Source of the DNA: Cavenderia fasciculata
Lineage: Eukaryota; Evosea; Eumycetozoa; Acytosteliales; Cavenderiaceae
Length of the DNA stretch: 64,000 nt
Assembly (NCBI RefSeq): GCF_000203815.1
Contig: NW_004457644.1
Location: 558,001-622,000 of the forward strand
Reading direction: 5' to 3'
Under the pieces are notes generated by a model, which was given only the letters and a program-made list of their open reading frames with translations, was not told the DNA's origin and did not search any database. Both the position numbers and the translations under genes were made by a program. This document shows positions 30,669-41,996 of the stretch, piece after piece; within the stretch, counting starts at the first letter, position 1, and the number at the start of each line of letters is the position of its first letter.

Positions 30669-33600
30669 TTAATTTGGTCTTTGAATAAATCTTATTGGAT
30701 TTACTTTGGTTAATAGAATTGATAATAAAACAAACATTACCAAAACCAAACCAACAAGTGAGAAGAAATTTTTAATAAATAGGTATGATTTACTTGATCC
30801 ATTCAATGGGACTAGTTTGACCTGATGTGAAGAGGAGGAGGTTGATTTAATAGCCAACTCATTTTGTTGTTGTTTAATTGTTTGTTGTTGTTTTTGATTT
30901 AATTGTTTACGATTATTTAGATCATTGGTCAAGTGTTTAAATTCCGTCATTTGTTTAGTGATCCATTCATCAATCTCTAATTGTAGTACCGATATTGTTT
31001 CATTAAATGATTCCAAATGTGGTTCAAGTTGTGGTTTTGATTCTACACCTCTTAATAATCCATTAATCTCTAATGTTTGTAATCTTTCTTCTTCCAAAAC
31101 GCGTTTTTGTTGTTGATGTTGTTCGTCTTGTTGTTCAAAATGATTTTGATCTTGTTTTGTTTTTAAATAATTAATTAATCCTTGAATAGTTGATACCATT
31201 TGTTTTACAATTTCATTGTATTGCAAGTTTGCCAATTGTTTTTGTTCCGTGTATCGTTTGGTGAGCGTTTCTATTTGATTATTGTAATTTTGAATTTCAT
31301 CGGCGTGTTGATTTAATGCGAGTTGGTGTTCTTTGGTAGCACTTTCAATAGTCGCTTTCATTTCTTGGTTTACTTGATCAGCTTCTTTTAATTTCTTGAC
31401 AACTCCCATGGCTCGTTCAGTCAAGGTCGTGTGTTTGGTTGCCAATTCATTCTTTTCTTTTTCCAATTGATCATATTTTGTCTTTTGTTCAGCCGATAAC
31501 CGTTCATATTCTCTAGTCTTTGTTTTTAATTGTTGATCATAACCATTTTTCAAATTTTCAATCGATCCAATTTGTAGACTTGACAATTGATCAATTTCAT
31601 TAACTGCTTTAGCCAATTCATTTTTCAATTTTGTATTTTCCAACTGAATAGTTTGTTCATTTTGATTTTTCTTTTCCAATTGTTCATCCAAACTTTTCTT
31701 TTCATTAATTGCTTTTTCCAATTCCTCTTTTAATTTTATATTTTCAATATTTGATTGATCACTTGATTGATCATTTTCCAATTTAATCTTTTCCAATTGC
31801 AACTGAATAGTTTGTTCATTTTGATTTTTCTTTTCCAATTGTTCATCCAAACTTTTCTTTTCATTGATTGCTTTTTCCAATTCCTCTCTCAATTTTATAT
31901 TTTGAATATTTGATTGTTGACTTGATTGATCATTTTCCAATTTAATCTTTTCCAAATTTGATTGTAAATTATTAATCTCCAATTCTTTTAATTTTTGTTC
32001 ATTTTTAATAGTGTCCAATTGATTTTGTAAATTGTTCAATTCCATTTCCTTTTCTTTTGTAATTTTTGTAATTTCTTGTATCTTTTCTTCTATTTTTTCT
32101 TGTTGTTTTGATAATTGTTGATTTAAATTTTCAATTTGTTGATTTAAATTGTCAAGTTGTGTTTGATGATCAGTAGTTGTAAGTACTTGAATTTGCATTT
32201 TTAAATTATCAATAGTTGCAATTAAATCTTCACTATTATTATTTTCCAAATGATTTAATTTCTTTTGATCATCCAATTGTGATTGACCAAGAATTGAAGA
32301 ATTTAAATAGGTATTTTGAACTATAATATTTTGTTGTTCTTTTTCAACCAATAACCGTTGTTGTTGAAGTTCTTTTTGATGTTGATCTTCTTCTTGATTC
32401 TTTAAATCTTGTAATAGAGTTTCAAACTCTTTGGCATTTTTCTCCAACGTGGCAATACGTTTTCTTAATCCTTTAATCTCTTGGTCTTTGGTTTCAATCT
32501 CGTCAGATAGATTCTCTTGTTTTTGTTCATTTTTGGCAAGTTCTTCCTTTTGTTTGGTGATTTGGTCAGTCGATCGTTGTTTATGTTTTTTTAAATCATC
32601 CACTTCCTTTTGAGTGTCCAACTCTCGTTGTTTACTCTTTTCAAGTTCCGTAGTAAGATTTGATTTCTTTTTCTCCTTTTCTCGAATGACTTGAGCTTCT
32701 CTTTTCACCTTGGCCAATTCCTTGTTACTACCATCCAATTCCTGTACAACCTTTTGGTATCTTTCTTCGGCCTCATTTTTAGATGTGATTGCTAGTTTTT
32801 CATTGTCCTTTGATGCAATCAATTCTCTCTCTAATCTATTCACCTCTAATTGTAAAAACTCTTGTGTACTAATCTCTGTACCATAAGTTCCTACTCCTTC
32901 AAAATCTCCACTTGGTGGTATCATCTAAAAAACAAAGATAAAGAAACAAAAAATAAAATTAGAGACAAACATTTTTTTCTTTTTCTTTTTTTTTGATTTA
33001 CATACAGATTGAAATAATCTATTATTTCCTTGTAAAATACGAATTGGATGATCTTCAAGGTCATAAGAGGAATCATCAGTCATGGTTGAAGTATAACCTT
33101 TTTGCATTTCCAAAAACTCTGCATTGGAACAAATACCATCTCTAAAGGGAAGGTTACCAATGATGTATTCTTGATGTTCTTCGTTATAGGCCGCTAGGAT
33201 TTCCTTCATTTCATTGATTGTAATGTATCCTTGAGGATCACTTTCAATTCTCTTGTAGAATGCGTGTAATTCATTTTCTTCGTTTGGTGGTGTTTTCAAT
33301 TGATCGTCAAATGAATATTCATCATTATATTCTTGATCATATTTATATGATCCATGTTGTTGAGATTGTTGTTGAGATGGTATTGAAATGGGAGTAGATG
33401 GGAATTGAGTCATACTTGTCAAATAATGATTTCTGCGTACTGTGAAATGTGGTGATGTTGGTCCAAATGATGAATTGTTATTTGTTGAATGATCCTCTTG
33501 ATTATTATTATTATCTGTTTGTTGATTTTGTTGTTTAAATATAGATTGATGTATCTTTTTGTTATTTTCATTTAATTCATTACTTATCAATTGTTGTTGT

Positions 33601-34346
33601 TGACTACTACTATTACTACTTGACTGTAATAAATGAGGTTGTGAAAGTGATTGTATCAATGGTTGATGTCTACTGTCAGAGGCAAGAGAAGAGTATCCAC
33701 TAAACGTGTTTCTACTATTACCACTACTACCAATATTGCCATTCAACAATGATGCGCCAAGAGGTGTTCCCGAAAGACTGCTACCACTCCAAGTACCAGA
33801 TTTCTTCGAGCTGTGGAAATGTGCCAATTGCTGTATAGACCGAGCAAGCTTTGTAGGAGGTGTCAACGTACCACTCACTTGTGGCGTCGATAACAGACTC
33901 GCACTAGTATAGAGATGATGTTGTAATTGTGATCCTTCAAATTGCAAACTTCTACGATTCAATGATTTATTAATCGATGTAGTTGAAATGTTCGATGATG
34001 ATGAAGACGCGTTATTTATATTACTTATATTAATACTATTGATATTATTACTATTACTATTACTTTGATTACTATTACTATTATTACTATTACTACTATT
34101 ATTTGCAGTATATAATTCAGATAAACTTAATTCTTGATGTTGTTTATTACTAATACTAGTAGTAGTAGTAGTAGTAGTATTATTGCTGCTGTTATTATTA
34201 TTATTATTATTAGTATGATTTATGATACTGATATCATGATCGAGATGAGGATTATTATTATTATTGTGAGTATCGTCGATTAGGTCAATATCGACCCCTC
34301 CTCTACCACTATCTTCATCATGACTAATATCATGATGAACTTCCAT
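30669..34346 (-). CDS. Tail-anchored long coiled-coil protein with EF-hand-like segment, 1198 aa
   Basis: Two exons on the minus strand: 34346-33006 and 32924-30669. The 81-nt intron (GTATGT donor, TTTAG acceptor) joins them in phase 0. The N-terminal 350 residues are low complexity (poly-Asn, Ser, Thr, Gln). Residues of about 360-420 have an EF-hand-like helix-loop-helix (FYKRIESDPQGYITINEMKE), but the calcium loop is incomplete. Exon 2 is a nearly continuous coiled coil of over 600 residues, with an internal duplication: the block ending EKAINEKKSLDEQLEKKNQN occurs twice. A single membrane segment near the C terminus (FFSLVGLVLVMFVLLSILL), followed by a short basic tail, marks a tail anchor. 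The plan is that of golgins or ER/nuclear-envelope tethers. Which membrane is unknown. Confidence 0.82.
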
Positions 34347-34862
34347 TTTTTATCTAAAGAATCGATTCTTCCTTCTTATTCTTCTTCTTCCTCTTTGTTT
34401 GTGTCTTGTGATTGATTGGTTTATTAATAAAATGTATAAATTAAAAAATAATAATGAATGAAAGAGTCGAACCCCTCCTTTTTTTCCCATTTTGACTTTT
34501 TGGGAAGGTCAAGTTCATTGTCCGTGGCATTGATTTCCCCTCCTTTTTTATACCAGTATATATGCGTATAAAAATATATAGTTATATATATAAATTTTAA
34601 TTTTGTTTGAATCTAATTAGAGAAACTAGTTTGTTTAAGATATATATTTTTTTTTTTTTTTTTTTTTTATATTTTTGGTGTACCAACGCAGATGACTACT
34701 AAAACTTTATTAAACCACCCCCACCACCCTTATCACTATCATTATCATTATCATTGTCTTCTTTAGATGAGATTATGTCAGCTCTAGATATATAGAGAGA
34801 GAAGGAGAGACAGAATATATAGTAATCACATAAATAATAGTCATATATATAGAAAGAGAGAG
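34347..34862. promoter_or_regulatory. Divergent promoter region, coiled-coil gene / MUS81-like
   Basis: About 515 bp. A T-run of more than 20 bases at about 34647-34668 is the longest oligo-dT in the window. A second T-run is near 34540 and TATA-like DNA lies at 34560-34590. Oligo-dT next to TATA is typical of dictyostelid core promoters. A B-box-like string at 34473 was examined for a tRNA and rejected. Confidence 0.45.
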
Positions 34863-35541
34863 ATGAAGATATTTCTAAGATCAAAGACACAATATGAAAG
34901 ACCAAACACTGATGGTAAAACGTTGATAGAGATTGAAGTCAACCCTACAGATCATATAGGTCGACTACATGACACTAAAGGTGCAAATGCTTCAAAATAC
35001 CTATTCTATCTACACCACAAACATCTACCTTCTCTTGGTGCACCAACTACCACATTTGAACAAATGGGTATCGTCGAAGGTAAATATGACCGTTTACAAT
35101 CAACAAACAAACATATATCCTAATCACTTTCTCTTTTTTTTTAGGTGATATTATTGAAGCAACATCAAACCCATTAATGATGGTATTTCTATATGCATTG
35201 ATGAATCGGTTAAAGAATGAAGAATTGAAATTCCCTGCTCATATTGCAAGTTCATCGGGTAATTCGTTGATTCACGTGAAAAAGATGATCAAAGATCTAT
35301 TTGCTCGACCAATACCCTATTGTGGAACCGATCTTGCAAAGGTCAAACAGTACACAAGTAGTCCTATCAACCTATTTCACTTTAAGAATGATTTGGAAGA
35401 GTATGAACTATTTGATCAGAATCATATCGATCCAATCGGTCATTTTGTACTTAGGTGTGCAGATGCTCTACCTGAAAAGGAAATGATCTATATTAGACAG
35501 GCTATTGATCAAAAAAGAGGTGTAAAATCAATGCCACCATC

Positions 35542-35572
<31 letters not shown>

Positions 35573-36241
35573 TCAACTTCTTCAACCACTTCAACCACTA
35601 CAACCATGACAACTACAACAACTACAACAATGACAACTGCAGCTGATGTTGATGCCGACGTTGATGTTGATGTAGTTGATATCGATGAAATGTTGACTCA
35701 ACCAGATACAGATACAAATGCTATCATTTCCTATGAAGCAGTAGATACAGATTTTGATTTCGATGATCATGAACAAGAAATAGTTTTAATTGCTAGTCAA
35801 GATAATCAACCAATGACGAATCAATATAATCAAAATAATCAAAATAATCAAAATAATAATTATACTATTCATCATTATAATCAAAATACTAATAACAACA
35901 ACAATAACAACAATAATAATAACAATAATAATAATAACAACAATTATAATAGTAATAATAATCATAATAATAGTCAGAATAATCATGATCGAGATCACAC
36001 AGAGAATATATTGGGAAAAAGATGTACAATTGAAATAATGTTAAATAATGGAAAAGTTGTACATAGTAATGATTATCAATTTTATAAAAGAATGAAGTTT
36101 TTAGAGGATGAAAACAATAGATTTGTGAAAATGTGGCCTAATTGCGGAATACCCATCATACCACGTATGGCAATGATTCCATTCATAGAGACAAAGAGTG
36201 AGTATTTTTATAAAGATACTGATATTGTAAATAATAATCAA

Positions 36242-36279
<38 letters not shown>

Positions 36280-39070
36280 CAATAATGGTGGTCAGAATAA
36301 TAATAGTCAGAACAATAATAACAACAATAATAATAATGGTCAAAATAATAATAGCAATAACAATAACAATAATAATAATAGCCAAAATAATAATCAAAAT
36401 AATCAAATTATCTCTAATAATTTTAATATTAATAATAATCCAATGGTATTATCACCCAAACAACATTTATCAACTTCAACTACTTCAACCTCATCCTCAT
36501 TTTCTCAACCAACTCCATCAAGCCTAAGTAGTGATAATCATTCATCACCACCAGGATCACTAGCTTCATCTTATTCTGGAACAACAACAACAACATCACC
36601 AATTGTAAATACACCACAAAAAACAATATCACTCAAAATTACACCAAAATCAACTGTATCCAATAATAATAATAATAATTCATCAAATATTAAAATGAAT
36701 AATGGTTCTACTTGTTCTTTATCATCTTCATCAACGATGGTAACACCAATGAAATCAATGATATCTAGTACCATTGGTACTCCATCTACAGCATCATCTA
36801 CATCGGATCGATCATTTAATTATACACCACAACCATCAGATCCAGACTATAAACTATTATCAAATTCAGTTAGTCCACCTGGAAAATTATTCTCTACCTT
36901 TTTAAGTAATTCCACCAATAATAGTCCAACTTCTAGTCAAAATATTTTTGATCCAAATAATAATAATAATAATAATAATAATAGTCAGAATAATAGTCAA
37001 AATCAAAATAATAGTCAAATGGATCCTCCTCCTCTTCCTGCTCCTGCTCCTGTTCCACCTTCAACACCAATGAATTCAAAATTACAATATTTATCATCTC
37101 AATCATCATCAACTCTATTGAGTACACAGAGTGCACAAAAAGCAAGTAGAAAATATATTCCACAATTTCAATCATCAATGTTTGCCAATATCATAGCATT
37201 GTATTTGAATGGTGATTCAATGGCAGAGAAACAAATGAGTGTTAAAGCACAGTCATTTACTCCTATCGATGTTGTCAATGGTGAACAATCCAAAAAGCAC
37301 AACACTCATTACTTTATGCGTAATCTCAAAGATAAAAATATCATTGAAGGAAATGAACACAGTTGGTGGCTAACGTCAGAAGGCTTTGATTATGGCAAAC
37401 ATTGTCTCGATTTTCACAATGATAAACAAAAATTTGAAGCAATTAATAATATTCAATTGAAATTGGATCAATCCAAAGTTGTTGTTGTAATTGATCAAAG
37501 AGAAGGAAAATCAAAACAAATTGAAGCTGTAAGTAAAAAAGAAAAAGAAAAAAGAAAAAAAAGAATAATTTGTTTATTTATTTTTTTATTTTTTAGACAT
37601 TAAAAGAATTTGGAGTAGATTGTTTATTAAGAGCTTTACCAACAGGTGATTATGCATTTATTCAAGCCTCAAATGACAACTTGTATTCACATGATCTTTC
37701 TGAATGTCTAATGTATCCATACTTGATTGAAAGAAAGACATGGCGTGATTTTGATCAAAGTGTCAAAGATAATCGATACCTTAATCAAAAATCAAAAATG
37801 GTTTCTCTGGAAATTCTTAATCGTCGTGGTTTATATTATCTCATTGAAGGTGATGAAAATGTTTATCGTGAAAAGAATCCTCCTCCAACTGGTATTCCAT
37901 TGGAAGATTTAAAAAAAGTAAGTAAAAATGAAATATTGATAAGATTATAGTTTATTTAAAATTTTGTTTTCTTTTTATTTTTCTTTTTAGAGAATGGATA
38001 CAATGATATCAAATGAAAAGTTTAATTTAATTACTACTTTATCATTATTGGATACATGTAGACATTTGGCAATGTTTGCAAAAATGTTGAGTGAAGAGTG
38101 GTCAGAAGCAAGAGGGTTAGTTCACTTTTCAGTGTTGAAAGAAGCAAAGTCTATCAAGTATAATCCACTATCTGACAATTCAAAAATGGAACCAGTATTG
38201 CTACAAGACAAGGAGCCCCATATATTGGTGGAATGGGAAAAGGAAACTTTTTTCGAGTACATGATGAATGCACAGTACAGACCACAAGCACAACGAGAAA
38301 TATTGCGTACACCAACAGTTAAAATCGTCATGCTAAAGGACCATTGGACCGCAAAGACACAACTCGGTTCTATCGCCAACAAGATGCTCAAAGAGTATCT
38401 GCGATACAAGATGTGTAGTCAACCTCTCACAACATACTACAACACGGACGATCTAATGATGATTGAACATATCGACCCACTTTTATTCGACTATTATCGA
38501 CTACATCTACAGGTGATTGGGTGCTGCAAAGTCTTCCCATCACCATCGTCTGACTCTCTCCTCAACCTCAATGCATACAACGACTCTGATCAAGGTCTGA
38601 CAGAGGCATTTAAGCTTCCAACCACAACATTTAAAGATTATCGTTCAGTCGGTCTAAAATCTCTATCTGATCCCGAAACAATGAGTTATTTTGGTATTAA
38701 ACATCAACCTCAATTACCTCCTCCTCCACCAACACCATCTCAACAACAACAACCACCAGCAGTACATTTAATTCAACCAGCTTCACAAAACACCTCAACT
38801 ACGACTACAACAACGACTACAAACAATCAAGTTATTCCTAATTTACCACCTCCAACCACTATTCCTCCTTTACAACCAACCAATCTCAATCCCGTTCATT
38901 TTAATGGTAATACTAATGGTAATAGTAATGGTACGACGACAACAACAACAACGACTACTGTTTTTGCTCACAACAATATACCTCCATTGTTGGCAAGCAA
39001 GTCGCCAGTGCCAAATGATGTTTTGACACAAAATCGAATTAATCAATTAAATCCAATTGATTTGGAATAA
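34863..39070 (+). CDS. mus81: MUS81-type structure-specific endonuclease with ubiquitin-like N terminus, 1333 aa
   Basis: Four exons: 34863-35079, 35145-37528, 37597-37917 and 37991-39070, totalling 4002 nt, all in phase. Residues 1-82 look ubiquitin-like (IFLRSKT, TLIEIEVNPTD, FEQMGIVEGDIIEA). Residues of about 85-200 could be the MUS81 N-terminal helical domain. A very long Ser/Thr and poly-Asn linker follows (about 220-735). The MUS81 winged helix is at about 739-815 (KYIPQFQSSMFANIIALYLN, NLKDKNIIEG, WWLTSEGFDYGKHC). The ERCC4/XPF nuclease starts at about 851, with VVVVIDQREG, LPTGDY and LIERKTWRDFDQSVKD, which carries the ERK-x3-D catalytic motif, then GLYYLIEGD. The C-terminal 130 residues are Pro/Thr/Asn-rich. 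It would cut branched DNA with an Eme1-type partner in the nucleus. The nuclease call is strong; the N-terminal fusion rests on one intron join. Confidence 0.82.
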
Positions 39071-39139
39071 ATTGACTCTGTATTAAATTAATTTATTTCT
39101 TTTTTTTTTTTCCATTACTTTTACTTTTACTTTTAATTT

Positions 39140-41341
39140 TTATTTATTAATGGATTGATAAATAAGAGGAATAAGATTATTTAATTTTTCGATAATATTA
39201 AAGTTACGGAAAAGAAGTAATTTCCTATCTTTGTTGGCTAGTATTTGGAGGGCACTGTACCCACCGGCATCGACAATATGGAGACTATAAATATTTTGTT
39301 GGTCTTTACGTGTGGTCATGAGTCGTGTACCTTCACCTACTAATCGTGTCATTAGATCTATAATATTTTCAAAAGTCGATAGGATGATACCTCGGTATCG
39401 TGACGTTTGATCGAGGTGTTGGTGTATGTTTAGATATCTACAGACCAATTCGATTGCGCCAGTTTCGAGTATTTGATCGATATGATGAGGTTCTCCAAAT
39501 GACATCATACACACAATACTAATAGAACAAGATATGACGGCTTGTGCATCATTGTCATAGTCCATTTGCATTTCTGGATCATAGGTCTGATGTGATAATA
39601 TAGTCTTTTGCCTCGATATACGATTGATCATGGTTTGTAAAAATGTAGATTGATAAATACTATCTATATCGGCCAATGATTTAATCATCGATGAAAATAT
39701 ATCAATTGATACTCTTAATTGATCAAAATCACCTTTTTCAACAATTCCAACTACTTTATCAATTACTTCTTTTGTTACAAATGGGTAGATTTCTAAAGAA
39801 ATAAAATAAGAAAATGAATAAAATATTATTCATATTTGTTTTTGTTCTTTTTTTGACTTACGTTGATTTGCACGATGATGATCTAAATAAGATAATATAA
39901 CATGTAAAGAACCAAGGATTTCACTTTGATCTTGACTTGATAGAGAATCTATAATTTTTCGAATGATATTGACACCATTCAAATGAAGTAGATCGTCCAT
40001 ATCGAATCCTGGGCAATCTTTAAAGGCTGATATCGCAGAGAGGCATTTTGCTCGTACCAATGAATTGGGAACGTCATAGAGAGACACTACACTTCTAGCA
40101 AGTGGGAGACATGTCTCCCATGCAATTCGCTCACGACATAATGCAATGACAAAGAAAATGGTAGATTGGAGACTTGAAAAGGATAGTTTTTGAGATTCCT
40201 TTAATTGGTCACTTATAAATTGTACAATTCCTTGTTTGTTTACCAAATCTTGTTTGTATTTTGGGTCATTTAAAACTACATCTGATAGTGTGCCAATAAT
40301 ATAATGAATAATATGTTTGTTGGTTGTATTTTTCAATACATTCATCACTGCTTCATAATATCCCATCGACAACATCTTTTTAATATTTTCTTTTGGTCCT
40401 CTCATTATTGATGACAGTAATAATATTATTTCTTCCTACAAAAAAATTGAAAATATTAGTAATCTAAAGAATATTTAAAAATATATATTGAGCTACCTAC
40501 AAGATAAACAGTTTCAACCTCTTGAAAATGATTTCTAACAATTGTCAATAAAAGTGCAACAAAATCTTGATCATTTAACAATTGTTCCAAATATTCTTTT
40601 AAACTTTTACTATCGATTGTAATGTTTGTAAGAGTCATCAGTGACAATAGATCCAATGTTTTCGTATCTTTATATTGTTTCTTTATCTTTGCCATGATTT
40701 TAGGTACCAATTTAATATGTGATTCTACAATTTGTTTTGAAAATTCTCTTCTTTTCTTTTTATATTCTTCATTCTCTTCAATTAATGATAAATGTTCCTA
40801 TATATTGAAAAATAAAGGGATAAGTATAATATTTATTATATGATTATTTTCTTTTTCTTTTTGTAATTACATTCTCAGCACCAAGTAGAATCAATTCGTC
40901 GATCTTGTCTTTTAATAGTTGTTTGAGGTATTCACGTATTTCAACCGATTGCATGACACGAAATACAAGTAATAGACAGTATTTTGAACATGCATAGATC
41001 TCATAATTATCCAATACATATGATTTGAGAGGTAAAGCAAGTTGCATTACTTTTGTGACCAAATCTTGCTTTTCTGTAAAGGAGAGTGTCCTGCCATCAA
41101 ATACCAAATCCACTGTATTATAATCTATTCGTTCAATGTGATACTTTACTATCTCTTTGACAATCAAATCTAGTCGATGTACCCATTTTTCTTTTGTTTC
41201 ACCATTATTAATACTCTTAATTCGATTAAATAGTTGATGATTCAGTTAGTTAGTTTGATTGTCAGCTGATATGTGATTGATCGATTGATGACGACTGCAT
41301 ACATTTAATATATTATCTATTAGACCAAATATAACATCCAT
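39140..41341 (-). CDS. ARM-like helical repeat protein, 635 aa
   Basis: Five exons on the minus strand: 41341-41303, 41215-40871, 40797-40501, 40435-39862 and 39792-39140, totalling 1908 nt. Every join is in phase. The first exon (MDVIFGLIDNILN) is the least certain because its acceptor lacks a strong pyrimidine tract. The protein is almost all alpha helix in 35-45-residue repeats, with segments like HIIHYIIGTLSDVVLNDPKY, LVRAKCLSAISAFKDCPGFD and GSLHVILSYLDHH. This is the pattern of armadillo/HEAT solenoids, for example importin-alpha-like or ARMC proteins. I do not recognise a named family. It is convergent with the MUS81-like gene, leaving only 69 bp between stops. Confidence 0.75.
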
Positions 41342-41562
41342 TCATTACAACTAACTACAACTACCAAAGCAAACAAATAAAAGCAACACCTTTTATTTAT
41401 TAATAATTTTTTTTTTTTTGCTAAGATCATTCGTTATGTAAAGTGCATCAATGAACAAGAACTCTTTTTATATACATATTATTCGATTACTCTTATTAAT
41501 ATTTATTCACTATAATAGATGGCAGACAGATAAACAGGTATGTTGATATGGACTAGACAATG

Positions 41563-41793
41563 TTAAAAGGATTTGTTCATAGTAGACTCAAAAGGCTTCC
41601 AATGTCCTTTTCCATTTCGTAAATGATGGACGACACCTCTCGATCTCTTTCGCGACCTTTGATCAAAGGGAAGTGAGAAACTTTGATGGTACCTCATCGT
41701 ATCGAATTCTAGAGACACAATGTTGCTCTCTACAATGACCCAATGATCATCGTTAATGAATTTTTCAGAACAATCAAAGAGAACATTACGCAC
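41563..41793 (-). pseudogene. Open coding-like fragment without a start codon
   Basis: A 76-codon open frame with no ATG near its 5' end; the first sense codon after the upstream stop region is GTG-like. Composition is coding-like, unlike the Ile/Asn/Lys noise of intergenic frames: DCSEKFINDDHWVIVESNIV, SLEFDTMRYHQSFSLPFDQ, then a basic RSRKRSRG and GHWKPFEST. No known motif was recognised. It may be a leftover 3' exon or a decayed duplicate of a dictyostelid multicopy gene. Confidence 0.3.
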
Positions 41794-41864
41794 TTTTTAC
41801 TGCCACATTCTACTTTTCTATATACTTGTATTGGTTAGAAAGAAATGCGACAGTAAAAAGGGCG
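41789..41864. repeat. Imperfect inverted repeat, 23-24 bp arms
   Basis: The left arm (41789-41811) CGCACTTTTTACTGCCACAT.. and the reverse complement of the right arm (41841-41864) CGCCCTTTTTACTGTCGCAT.. agree at all but three substitutions and one indel. A 29-nt loop separates them. The arms are GC-richer than the surroundings. The structure overlaps the 5' end of the open fragment above. Confidence 0.6.
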
Positions 41865-41996
41865 TTTATGTATCTCTCCCAATTAGAATAGAATCGTTCC
41901 CACCCTTTCCTACCTTATTGTAAGATTGAAATATATTAGATATTAAATATACTGATTGATGGATAATATTAATGGAACAGTTTTACATTTATTTTA

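Larger units (their letters stand above)
41342..41996. other. Intergenic region with an ORF fragment and a hairpin
   Basis: About 650 bp between the ARM-like gene and CWC22. It contains an open fragment on the minus strand (41563-41793) and an imperfect inverted repeat (41789-41864), both listed separately. It also has an A/T-rich flank with a T-run at 41408-41420. Confidence 0.45.

Noticed and set aside
34470-34500. B-box-like GGGGTTCGACTC on the minus strand, possible tRNA
   Set aside because: The flanking bases do not form a T stem, and there is no acceptor stem, A box or anticodon arm.
35786-36527. Ile-rich frames opposite and beside the Asn repeats of the MUS81-like gene
   Set aside because: AAT repeats read as ATT on the other strand; there is no other evidence.
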